A stretch of DNA of 60,148 nt from Candidatus Thiovulum imperiosus (GTDB lineage Bacteria > Campylobacterota > Campylobacteria > Campylobacterales > Thiovulaceae). Shown piece after piece: positions 26,152 through 34,513 of the stretch. The stretch lies in contig JAMJTW010000030.1 of the NCBI GenBank assembly GCA_024281175.1, forward strand, positions 1 through 60,148, read 5' to 3'. Made by a program: the position numbers and the translations under genes. The notes under the pieces were generated by a model that worked only from the letters and a program-made list of their open reading frames with translations, was not told where the DNA came from and did not search any database. The number at the start of each line of letters is the position of its first letter. Positions within the stretch are counted from its first letter, which is position 1.

Positions 26152-27900
26152 ATGTTTTTTAAAACAACTCTATTTACATTAGCTTTACTATTTTACAGCG
26201 GTTGCGGTTCTGATAGTGATGGGACAAATACAAGTAAAGCTACTTTAGAAACTGAAGAGGAAGCTGAGCAGGAAGCTGAGCAGGAAGCTGAGCAGGAAAC
26301 TGAGCAGGAAACTGAGCAGGAAGCTGAAGAGGAAGCTGAAGAGGAAGCTGAGCAGGAAGCTGAGCAGGAAGCTGAGCAGGAAACTGAAGAGGAAGAGAGT
26401 GTAGAACTTTCTAGCGAAGTTGTTTCTGGGGCAGAGTACCAAGTTATCGCGTGGAGTGATTTGGGAATGCACTGTATGGACGGAGAGGATTTTTCAGTTT
26501 TTGCAATTTTACCTCCACACAACAATTTGATGGCTCAAGTCATTCAAAAAGGAGATGAGCCTAGAAAAATAAGTAGTGGAATTACTCTATCTTACGAAGC
26601 ATATCCATCTCTTGATGGCAAGGTGAATACATCAAGTTCAGATAAGACAAATTTTTGGGATTATGTTTATGAACTTTTTGGAGCAGAAATTGAGCCTGAT
26701 ATTGGTTTAAGTGGAAATGAGGTTCAGAGTGCAACACCGCAAAATATGGTTTACAACACCTCATCAGGATTGTGGGAGGCTACTGGAATTCCAACTTCTC
26801 CTCAAAATGATGATGGAACTAAAAACTACTATCCAATGGTGAAAGTTGTAGCAAAAGACTCTAGTGGCGAGATACTTTCCGAAACAACAACAGTATTACC
26901 TGTTAGTGATGAGATGAATTGTAAAAGTTGCCATAAATCTAATGGAGATGATGAGGTAAAACCGAGAGAAGGTTGGGAAAATCATAGTGACGAAGAGAAA
27001 GATTATAAATTGAATATCTTGAAACTTCATGATGATAAGCATGATATTTCCGCTTATATCGAAAATTTGAATTACACCTCATCGCTATATGAAACAGCAC
27101 AAAATGGAACTCCAATTCTTTGTGCATCTTGTCATAATAGCAACGCATTAGGTAAAAGTGGCTTTTCTGGAATTCCATCTTTAAGTAAAGCTATACACTC
27201 TGAACATGCAAAAATTGAGACTGAACAGAATAGAAACTCATGTTATCAATGTCACCCTGGAGCTGAAACAGAATGTTTTAGAGGTGCTATGAGTCAAGGA
27301 GATATGGAGTGTCAAAGTTGTCACGGAAATATGAGTGCTGTTGGTTCTCACTCTCGAACTCCTTGGGTTGATGAACCAGACTGTCAATCTTGCCATCATG
27401 ACGGAAAAAGAGAGACTACTGCTGTTACAGATTTCGGCACTGGAACTTTACGGTCAGCTCTAATTACAGATACAACTTTTGCTACAAATAGTGGAAAAAG
27501 TTTTAAAGAGAGTAAAGGACATGGAAATTTAAACTGTTCAGCTTGTCACGGTTCAACTCACGCTATCTATCCATCTACAAAAGCTGAAGATAATCTACAA
27601 AATGAGAGAATTCAAGGATATAGTGGAACTCTTTCAAACTGTGCTAGTTGTCATGGTGAAATGATTTACACATCTAATGAAGGTCCTCACGGCTTACACC
27701 AAATTGGAGAGAATTGGGTTCGAAACCATGAGGATGTTGCAGAAAGAGGTACAGAGAGTTGCCAATCTTGTCATGGCGAAGATTATCGAGGCTCTGAACT
27801 TTCAAGAATGTTTGAAACTAGAGTCTTAGATAGAAAAACTTTCGAAAAAGGGTATCAAATAGGCTGTTATGATTGTCATAATGGACCAAGTGGACACTAG
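26152..27900 (+). CDS. nine-heme c-type cytochrome lipoprotein
   Basis: 582 residues. Lipoprotein signal LLFYSGC (Cys20), an acidic repeat (about 30-80), a beta domain with WSDLGMHCMDGEDFSVFAIL at ~100, seen in other large cytochromes, then nine CxxCH heme sites between residues ~256 and 577 (CKSCH, CASCH, CYQCH, CQSCH, CQSCH, CSACH, CASCH, CQSCH, CYDCH). It should be anchored in the outer membrane facing the periplasm or outside and move electrons to or from an external or periplasmic partner. No porin or reductase gene adjoins it. GGAGG lies four bases before the ATG. Confidence 0.88.
   Translation: MFFKTTLFTLALLFYSGCGSDSDGTNTSKATLETEEEAEQEAEQEAEQETEQETEQEAEEEAEEEAEQEAEQEAEQETEEEESVELSSEVVSGAEYQVIAWSDLGMHCMDGEDFSVFAILPPHNNLMAQVIQKGDEPRKISSGITLSYEAYPSLDGKVNTSSSDKTNFWDYVYELFGAEIEPDIGLSGNEVQSATPQNMVYNTSSGLWEATGIPTSPQNDDGTKNYYPMVKVVAKDSSGEILSETTTVLPVSDEMNCKSCHKSNGDDEVKPREGWENHSDEEKDYKLNILKLHDDKHDISAYIENLNYTSSLYETAQNGTPILCASCHNSNALGKSGFSGIPSLSKAIHSEHAKIETEQNRNSCYQCHPGAETECFRGAMSQGDMECQSCHGNMSAVGSHSRTPWVDEPDCQSCHHDGKRETTAVTDFGTGTLRSALITDTTFATNSGKSFKESKGHGNLNCSACHGSTHAIYPSTKAEDNLQNERIQGYSGTLSNCASCHGEMIYTSNEGPHGLHQIGENWVRNHEDVAERGTESCQSCHGEDYRGSELSRMFETRVLDRKTFEKGYQIGCYDCHNGPSGH
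26250..26400. repeat. 12-bp acidic minisatellite
   Basis: About a dozen copies of a 12-bp unit (GCTGAGCAGGAA and GCTGAAGAGGAA) encode Ala-Glu-Gln/Glu-Glu repeats after the lipobox of the cytochrome. Frame-neutral length variation of a tether is expected. Long open frames on the other strand here are shadows. Confidence 0.9.
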
Positions 27901-27935
27901 AATTGAAAGAGGAAGAGAAATATAAAACTCTCCTC

Positions 27936-27951
27936 CTAACTATTTAGTTAG
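27936..27951. terminator. hairpin between convergent cytochrome and kinase genes
   Basis: CTAACTATTTAGTTAG is a 7-bp palindromic stem overlapping the kinase stop. An imperfect GAGGAAGAG/CTCTCCTC pair just upstream may add to it. No T-run, so only a candidate. Confidence 0.35.
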
Positions 27952-29406
27952 TTTCACAAAAAGAATAGAGTCTAAAAATTTGAGAGTGATAACATCATTT
28001 GAATTTATAAGAACTCCAGCACTATTTTTAGAAATAGGTTCATTCCACTTTTTCTGAAAATAGTTGCGAGTTTTCACATTTATAAAAGAGGAAAATTGTA
28101 CTATTTCATTGTAGAACTCATCTCCTAAATCTCCAATTTGTGGAAATTTCGAAATTGTTTTATAAGATATATCAGAAGTGTATATATTGTAAGTTTCTAA
28201 ATCCAAATTTTCAAAAGAGACTCTGCTTGAAAGTAGATTTATAAGAATTGGTCTATTTCCTTCTGGAAAATCTTCTAAAAAAAAAGAGGTTCGACTTCTG
28301 ATTTTTTCTAAACTATTTTGAAAGTTTGGACTCTGTTCAGCCGTAGAAAATATCTCTGAACTATCTGAAGTTCGAAGTTTTGGATTAGAGCTTTTAGAAT
28401 TTGAGTTGAATTCTACAATAGAGTAGAAAATATTTTTAGCTTTACTAAAATTTAGAACTCTCTGATTTACAATATCTTTCATTCGGCTGTAAATAGTGGT
28501 ATCGCTCTTATCAATATTAAAAATAAGATAGGTTGGTTGAGAATTTAGAAAGATGTTTGGATTGTAATTAAAATCTGAAATAGCTTTTTCCAACTCTTCC
28601 AAAAGGTGCTGGAGAACCTCATCACCAATATTTTCCAACTCTTGAAACAGTTTTGAGTTTTCTAAATCTTCAAAGTCTCTTTTAACAAAAAGCAGATTTT
28701 CACCATTGCTATACTTTTCTAAAAGATGAGGTTTTAAAGAGATAACTTTAATTGAGATTGCAATAACAAGTTGCGGAAAATAGTCTATTCTCAAATCGAA
28801 ATTACTACCTCTTTTCGGGTGTTGATAATTTGGAGAACCAACTTCTAAAGCCTTTTTCCCAAGTAGTGATGATACAAAAATACCATCATAATCGATAAGA
28901 GTTATCTCACCAGAGTCTGAAATTATCATATTGTCATGCTTCAAATCTCCATGAGCAATACCCCTGTTTTGAAGAAATCTTGAGAGTTTTATCCAATTCT
29001 CAAAAAGAGTCCCCAAAAGAGCAGTATTAGATTTCTCCTCTTTCAAAAACTTCCCAAGAGTTCGACCTTCAATCCACTCCATTTTCAAAACTGGATATAA
29101 CTTTTCACTATTTGAAATAGTAATTGCAAACTCATCTTGAAAATAGTCATAAGTGCAAAAGTATGAACTATTTAGAGAACTCAAATAGTTGGAAATCTCC
29201 TTATATCTCCTCTCTCTTTCAGCAGACTCTACTGTAAAACACTTTAAAGCGTATCTCTTTTTTGTAGAACTATCTTCTGTTTTGAAAACAACTGCAAAAT
29301 TTCCAGATAAACCACTCTTTTCTAATGGAACTAGAGTTTGTAAATTTTCAGTTCTATTTTCAAGATATGGAATAGCCCGATTATAATCTGTTGCATTTGG
29401 ATACAC
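27940..29406 (-). CDS. Ser/Thr protein kinase of a vWA-PP2C-kinase triad
   Basis: 488 residues from a GTG start overlapping the PP2C stop by one base. Kinase motifs: Gly-rich SGLSGNFAVV (~33), the VAIK-type lysine in RYALKCF (~55), HEM-like hinge MEWIEGRTL, catalytic loop HGDLKHDNMI (~157), DYDG in place of DFG (~173), and GSPNYQHP activation segment. The 200-residue C-terminal region has no recognised domain, and I see no zinc ribbon. It should phosphorylate the vWA protein or its clients, opposing the adjacent phosphatase. Confidence 0.88.
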   Translation of the reverse strand: MYPNATDYNRAIPYLENRTENLQTLVPLEKSGLSGNFAVVFKTEDSSTKKRYALKCFTVESAERERRYKEISNYLSSLNSSYFCTYDYFQDEFAITISNSEKLYPVLKMEWIEGRTLGKFLKEEKSNTALLGTLFENWIKLSRFLQNRGIAHGDLKHDNMIISDSGEITLIDYDGIFVSSLLGKKALEVGSPNYQHPKRGSNFDLRIDYFPQLVIAISIKVISLKPHLLEKYSNGENLLFVKRDFEDLENSKLFQELENIGDEVLQHLLEELEKAISDFNYNPNIFLNSQPTYLIFNIDKSDTTIYSRMKDIVNQRVLNFSKAKNIFYSIVEFNSNSKSSNPKLRTSDSSEIFSTAEQSPNFQNSLEKIRSRTSFFLEDFPEGNRPILINLLSSRVSFENLDLETYNIYTSDISYKTISKFPQIGDLGDEFYNEIVQFSSFINVKTRNYFQKKWNEPISKNSAGVLINSNDVITLKFLDSILFVKLTK

Positions 29407-30788
29407 TATTTCACCTCTATCAAAATCATCGAGTAGTCATCTCTCAAGAGATAGCCACTTTTGTAAAATTCCATTACACTTTTTGAGAAATTCTCTCTCA
29501 ATTTTGAGATAGCTTTTTGAAGAGTCATATCTGAACTTCGAAGTTTTTCTACTGTTTTAGAAATCTTTCCAGTTTCTAAAATATCTCCATTTTGAGATAA
29601 AGCTGTAATCATCACACTTAAAGCGTCAGAAACTAAAACTATTTTCTCCCCTGTTTCAACTTTTGCAGAATATCTTTTGACAAACTCCTCTTTTAAACTA
29701 TGTTTCCAATTTATCAGTTCAGGGTTTTTCTGAAAGTCGATGAGGTTCATCTCTGGCAACATCTTTTTCAAATTCCACTCTTTATCAAAATGGAAAAGTA
29801 GAGAATCCCCGTAAGAAATCGCTTCTAAATTTCCATTCTCAATTTTTCCTCCAACAAGAGTTGCCGAACTTCCCTCTTTCTGAAATTTAGTTCTCTTGAA
29901 ATTGTCGTCTATCTCAAATTTATAGAACTTTACAAAATCTTCCCAAAAACTATCTAGTAAAACATTCAAATCTTCTGGAAACTCTTCTATAAAATGTTCC
30001 ACAAGAGCTTCTGACCACTCCGCTGAAAAAAGTCCCGAACCCCCTGCTCCATCTGAAAGAGCAAAAACTATATTTCCATCTCTACCCTCAACTTTACAAA
30101 AATCCTCATTCTTCCGACTCTCTACTTCCTCTGGCTTCTTCTCTCTACTAAAAAAGTAATCAAAACCTGAATCCACCTCATCAGCTTTAGAAATAAATTC
30201 GGGTTCCTTTTCAAAACCTGCTTCTGTTTTGGAACTAGAATCTGTTTCGGATTCCTTTTCAAAACCTGTTTCTGTTTTGGAACTAGAATCTGTTTCGGAT
30301 TCCTTTTCAAAACCTGCTTCTGTTTTGGAATTGGAATCTATTTCAGATTCCTTTTCGAAATCTGTTTTGGAATTGGAATCTGTTTCAGATTCCTTTTCGA
30401 ATTCTGTTTTGGAATCTGTTTCTGTTTTGGAATTAGAATCTTCTTTTTTAAATCTTTCTTTTAGAGTTTCAACTGTAACTTCTATTTCTATAAGAATGCA
30501 CTTTTTGAGGAGTTCTATTTCATTTTCTTCAACAAAGTCACAAAGTTTATCTAACTCTTTTGTGTAGATATTTTTCGATTTTAGGCTTCTCTGTATAATA
30601 TCTTCAAAACTATTTCTACTACTGTTTCTTTTTAAGATTTTATAGAGCTTATAGGAGATTTTGTAGTTCAAATTAGATGTGCAATCTATATTTTGTAAAT
30701 CACAAAACTGATATTTTCTATTTTTTGTGGCAACTTCTAAAAACTTAGTGACTAATTCATCATCACTTTTCCAAAAGATTTTCTGCAT
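29406..30788 (-). CDS. PP2C-type protein phosphatase with N-terminal helical and repeat region
   Basis: 460 residues. An unrecognised helical N-terminal region (about 1-110), a Ser/Lys/Glu/Thr-rich repeat (about 118-200) and a PP2C domain from ~222: VFALSDGAGGSGLFSAEW metal site, SSATLVGGKIENG, ISYGDSLLF, and KIVLVSDALS. It dephosphorylates Ser/Thr in the cytoplasm. It starts 2 bp after the vWA stop and overlaps the kinase start, so the three are one translation unit. Confidence 0.87.
   Translation of the reverse strand: MQKIFWKSDDELVTKFLEVATKNRKYQFCDLQNIDCTSNLNYKISYKLYKILKRNSSRNSFEDIIQRSLKSKNIYTKELDKLCDFVEENEIELLKKCILIEIEVTVETLKERFKKEDSNSKTETDSKTEFEKESETDSNSKTDFEKESEIDSNSKTEAGFEKESETDSSSKTETGFEKESETDSSSKTEAGFEKEPEFISKADEVDSGFDYFFSREKKPEEVESRKNEDFCKVEGRDGNIVFALSDGAGGSGLFSAEWSEALVEHFIEEFPEDLNVLLDSFWEDFVKFYKFEIDDNFKRTKFQKEGSSATLVGGKIENGNLEAISYGDSLLFHFDKEWNLKKMLPEMNLIDFQKNPELINWKHSLKEEFVKRYSAKVETGEKIVLVSDALSVMITALSQNGDILETGKISKTVEKLRSSDMTLQKAISKLRENFSKSVMEFYKSGYLLRDDYSMILIEVK
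30185..30440. repeat. 48-bp-class in-frame minisatellite in the PP2C gene
   Basis: About five to six copies of a 39- to 48-bp unit encode FEKESETDSSSKTE-type repeats. They separate the N-terminal region from the phosphatase domain. Reverse-strand and alternate-frame open readings across this stretch are repeat artefacts. Confidence 0.85.
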
Positions 30789-30790
30789 CT

Positions 30791-31654
30791 CTATCTATAA
30801 AACCCAACATCTCGAGCTGGTCGAGTTCCAATATCGAGGATTTTGATAACATCGGTCATTTTTGCATTAACTGCCATTCCAACGATATCTTCAGAGGTAT
30901 CTATTTTGAAAACATCTTTAATTGCACTTTTCCAACTCTCTGGTAAAACTGATGATATTTTGAAAAGAAGGTGAGCATAAAAGTAGTCTGGAAGTTGGGA
31001 AGTTGAACTTGGAAAAACAACTTGATTTCCATTTGCGATATGAATGTTGATGACAACTGTATTTCCATCATCTGTTGAGATATTTTGAAGATTTTGAGAA
31101 GCTGTAAGAATTTCCTCTTCTGTTTTTACATCGTTCACTTCACCATCTGTGATATTTATAACAATTGGAGGGTAGGACTCTTTGTGAGTAGAGACCCATT
31201 TTTCAAGTTCCTCTTTTGCAGTTTCAAAAGCACCTTTCATTGGAGTCATACCAACAGCTTTTGGAGTTAGCCAAGTCAATCTTGTATACTCTTCTTCAAC
31301 AATATTTCCTCGAACAACAACTTCTTTTTTATAAGTCTGTTCTACGGCAACTTCTCGAATTTCAGAGCTTTTTGCAAAGCTCTTTCCTTCTAAATTTCCC
31401 TCCCAGAGAAAAGTTTTATCTCCACCATAACCGATAAGAGCAATCTCAAAATAGTCTCGAATTCCATCTTCTTTTAAAGCCCGATTTACTAACTCTTCAA
31501 GAATTGAATTTATCGCGTCTGATACAGCCTCTTTTCTTGGTAGAGGATTTCCATCTTCATCTTTTGCATCACTACTATTTTCCATAGTTAGAGATTGGTC
31601 TATAAGAAAAACAAAAGCTACTGGATTTTTACTACTTATTTCAGCACTATACAT
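30791..31654 (-). CDS. TerY-like von Willebrand factor A protein
   Basis: 287 residues, cytoplasmic. Complete MIDAS site: DQSLTM (Asp-x-Ser-x-Thr) at ~19-24, the conserved Thr in GMTPMKGAF (~137) and Asp in INITDGEVND (~168). It matches the TerY family, in which the vWA domain serves as a metal-dependent docking platform in phosphorylation switches. The ATG follows the recA stop by two bases, so it depends on recA transcription and probably on its translation. Confidence 0.87.
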   Translation of the reverse strand: MYSAEISSKNPVAFVFLIDQSLTMENSSDAKDEDGNPLPRKEAVSDAINSILEELVNRALKEDGIRDYFEIALIGYGGDKTFLWEGNLEGKSFAKSSEIREVAVEQTYKKEVVVRGNIVEEEYTRLTWLTPKAVGMTPMKGAFETAKEELEKWVSTHKESYPPIVINITDGEVNDVKTEEEILTASQNLQNISTDDGNTVVINIHIANGNQVVFPSSTSQLPDYFYAHLLFKISSVLPESWKSAIKDVFKIDTSEDIVGMAVNAKMTDVIKILDIGTRPARDVGFYR

Positions 31655-31656
31655 AT

Positions 31657-32745
31657 CTACTCTTCTGTCTTTTTTCTAGTAGCTCTCTTTTTTGGAGCCT
31701 CTTTTGGTTTCTCTTCAGCTTCCTTTTTTTCAACCTCTTTTTTGATTTCTTCATTTACAGGAAAGAGTTGCTCTTTTATTTTCGCTTCTAACTCATTTAA
31801 AATTTCTGGATTTTCTGAAATAAATTTTTTCGCATTTTCCCGACCTTGCCCAATTTTCCTGTCTCCATAAGAGAACCAAGCTCCACTTTTGTCGATGAGG
31901 TCAAATTTCACACCGTAATCGATGATTTCACCTAGCTTACTGACACCTCTACCAAAAATGATGTCAAATTCAGTCTGCTTAAATGGTGGAGCTACTTTAT
32001 TTTTTACAACTTTAACTCTGGCTCTATTTCCAATGACTTCGTCACCCTGCTTTAAAGAAGCAATTCTTCTAATATCCAATCTTACAGAAGCGTAGAATTT
32101 AAGAGCCTGCCCCCCGGTGGTCGTCTCATTTGGGCCATAGCCCATTACACCTATCTTTTGTCGAAGTTGGTTTATAAAAATAACCATAACATTCATATCG
32201 TGAAGAACAGAAGCGAGTCTTCGAAGAGCTTTACTCATAAGTCTTGCTTGAACTCCAACTTGTTGGTCTTCAATTTCACCCTCAATTTCAGCTTTTGGAG
32301 TTAGTGCAGCAACAGAGTCGATTACTATCAAATCGAATGCTCCACTTCGTGCCATAGTTGAAACTATTTCTAAGGCTTGTTCTCCATAATCTGGTTGAGA
32401 AAGGTAGAGTTCATCGGTATTTACTCCTAGATTTTTTGCATAGTAGATATCAATGGCATGTTCTGCGTCAATAAAGCCACATCTCATTCCATTTTTTTGA
32501 GCTTCAGCAATAGTTTGGAGTGCAAGAGTTGTTTTTCCTGAACTTTCAGGACCAAATATTTCAATAACTCTACCGATAGGTAGTCCGCCAATTCCAAGAG
32601 CTGTATCAAGACCAATTGAACCTGTTGAGATAGCAGGAATTTTTTCAATCTCTTTATCGCCAATTTTTATAAGTGTGTGTTTTCCAAATTTCTTATCAAT
32701 CTCTTTAAGTGCAGCTTGAAGAGCCTTGTCTTTATCAGCAGACAT
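31657..32745 (-). CDS. recA: recombinase RecA
   Basis: Forms the ATP-dependent filament on single-stranded DNA for homologous recombination and repair. 362 residues with a Lys/Glu-rich tail. Walker [14 protein letters not shown] at ~66, IDAEHA (~95), [17 protein letters not shown] (~140), [22 protein letters not shown] with loop L2 (~190). It is the first gene of a minus-strand unit that continues with the vWA, PP2C and kinase genes. The 85-bp gap upstream is shared with the divergent nadB-like gene. No LexA-type box was identified. Confidence 0.98.
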   Translation of the reverse strand: MSADKDKALQAALKEIDKKFGKHTLIKIGDKEIEKIPAISTGSIGLDTALGIGGLPIGRVIEIFGPESSGKTTLALQTIAEAQKNGMRCGFIDAEHAIDIYYAKNLGVNTDELYLSQPDYGEQALEIVSTMARSGAFDLIVIDSVAALTPKAEIEGEIEDQQVGVQARLMSKALRRLASVLHDMNVMVIFINQLRQKIGVMGYGPNETTTGGQALKFYASVRLDIRRIASLKQGDEVIGNRARVKVVKNKVAPPFKQTEFDIIFGRGVSKLGEIIDYGVKFDLIDKSGAWFSYGDRKIGQGRENAKKFISENPEILNELEAKIKEQLFPVNEEIKKEVEKKEAEEKPKEAPKKRATRKKTEE

Positions 32746-32830
32746 TTAAAACCTTTTTTAAAATTGTAACAATTAGATGCTTTATATTTTAGAAGTGCTA
32801 AGATAAAAATTTAAATTTTTAGGAGTCTAT

Positions 32831-34411
32831 TTGGATTTTGATGTTTTAATAATTGGTAGTGGTGGTAGCGGTCTTACAACAGCTATAAAACTTAGAGAGT
32901 TAGGGGCTAAAGTTTTGGTTGTCTCAAAAGGAGTTCCAACCTCATCACAAACTTCTATGGCACAAGGTGGAATAAATTCTGTTTCTGATGATGAGGTAGC
33001 TCTACATACTAAAGAGACTTTTAAAGCTGGAGCAGAGTTGGGAAACAGGAAAATTATAGAGTCTATTTCTCAAAAGAGTGAAGAGGCGATAGAGTTTCTA
33101 AAATCTGTTGGAGTTCCTTTTGGAGATAAAAAGCGGAGATTGGGTGGTGTCTCTTCAAATAGAGCAAATTTTGTAAAAGATTATACAGGACTCTCTATTC
33201 TTCAAAGACTTTATGAAAGAGCAAATAGTCTAAATGTTCAGTTTCTCTCTCACCACTTTCTCTTAAATTTTGTAGTAGAGTTTGGAACAGTTTCTGGTGC
33301 AACTTTTCTTCGTAGAGAGGACTCTACTGTAATAGAAGTTTTAGCAAAAAGTGTTGTTTTGGCTACGGGTGGATATACTCAAATTTACAGAGGGTTTTCA
33401 ACAAATTCCATAGAGGCTACTGGAGATGGTTTGGCTTCTACGCTTCGAGCTGGTGGTGTTTTAGCAAATCTCGAATTTATACAGTTTCACCCAACAGCAA
33501 TAAAGAGAAAGGGTGTTCTAATTTCTGAAACAGCAAGAGGCGAAGGGGGATACCTTGTTACAAAAGATGGAAAAAGATTTGTAGATGAACTTCTTCCAAG
33601 AGATATTGTGGCAAGAGCTATCTATGAAAAAATTCAAAATGGTGATGAGGTCTTTTTAGATTTAAGAGATATCAAAAACATAAAGACTATTATGCCTCAA
33701 GAGTTGAAACTTATCCACATTCACACAAAATTAAATCCCAAAACAGATTTAATTCCAATTGAACCAGTTGCTCACTACTCTATGGGTGGAGTTGAAACAA
33801 AACTTGATGGTCGAACAAATTTGAAAGCACTTTTTGCTGTTGGAGAAGTTGCATATTCTGGAGTTCATGGAGCAAATAGATTAGGTGGAAACTCTCTTCT
33901 TGAACTAATTGTTTTAGGAATGGAAGTTGCAAAAAGCTCTTTTGAATTTGCACAGAAGAGAGAAGTTTTAAAAAGTTCTGGCATTCAACTTCAGAAAGAT
34001 AGAAATTTTATAAATGCTGTTTTCACAAGGTTTACAAATCAGATAAGTTTTCGAGAAAAGAGAGAATTTTTAGGAAAGATACTTTATCGAAATGGTGGAA
34101 TTTTTCGAGAAGAGATGAAATTGAAAGGTGTACTTTCTGTTGTAAGACAACTTGAGAGAGAAATTCCTTTTATGGGAATTTCAGATAAGAGCAGAGTTTG
34201 GAATAGAGAACTTGTTGAATTTATAGAGTTTGGAAATATTATAGAACTTGCTGAACCTATATTAGTTGGTGCTATAAATAGAAGCGAAAGTAGAGGTTCA
34301 CATTTTAGAGTAGATGCTACAAAAATGGATAATGTAAATTTTCAAAAAAATTCCATTTACTGGAAAGAAGATGGTGTTTTGGCTTCTGAATTTAAAATAA
34401 TAAAGAGCTGA
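32831..34411 (+). CDS. nadB: FAD flavoprotein of the L-aspartate oxidase / fumarate reductase family
   Basis: 526 residues from TTG 32831, with AGGAG upstream. FAD-binding GSGGSGLTTAIKL (~9), SSQTSMAQGGINS (~40), the catalytic stretch ISETARGEGGYLVTKDGKRF (~233), RDIVARAI, HYSMGGVETKLDGRTN (~315) and GANRLGGNSLLELIV (~355). Length and sequence suit L-aspartate oxidase, which makes iminoaspartate for NAD synthesis. A fumarate reductase/succinate dehydrogenase subunit is the main alternative, but no iron-sulfur or membrane subunit genes follow. Confidence 0.7.
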   Translation: MDFDVLIIGSGGSGLTTAIKLRELGAKVLVVSKGVPTSSQTSMAQGGINSVSDDEVALHTKETFKAGAELGNRKIIESISQKSEEAIEFLKSVGVPFGDKKRRLGGVSSNRANFVKDYTGLSILQRLYERANSLNVQFLSHHFLLNFVVEFGTVSGATFLRREDSTVIEVLAKSVVLATGGYTQIYRGFSTNSIEATGDGLASTLRAGGVLANLEFIQFHPTAIKRKGVLISETARGEGGYLVTKDGKRFVDELLPRDIVARAIYEKIQNGDEVFLDLRDIKNIKTIMPQELKLIHIHTKLNPKTDLIPIEPVAHYSMGGVETKLDGRTNLKALFAVGEVAYSGVHGANRLGGNSLLELIVLGMEVAKSSFEFAQKREVLKSSGIQLQKDRNFINAVFTRFTNQISFREKREFLGKILYRNGGIFREEMKLKGVLSVVRQLEREIPFMGISDKSRVWNRELVEFIEFGNIIELAEPILVGAINRSESRGSHFRVDATKMDNVNFQKNSIYWKEDGVLASEFKIIKS

Positions 34412-34513
34412 TTGTTCGATATAATTTAGCAGATTAAAGAATAAAATAACTGAATTAATATTTGTAATATTTATATTATCAATATATATTTTTAGTTTAG
34501 AAAGGAAATTCTT

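Noticed and set aside
26193-26525. Ser/Ala-rich 110-codon open frame opposite the cytochrome gene
   Set aside because: Produced by the 12-bp repeat read on the other strand; low-complexity and lacking a start signal.
30122-30567. Repeat-coded open frames overlapping the PP2C gene
   Set aside because: Shadows of the phosphatase minisatellite in other frames; the PP2C frame has the domain and the operon contacts.
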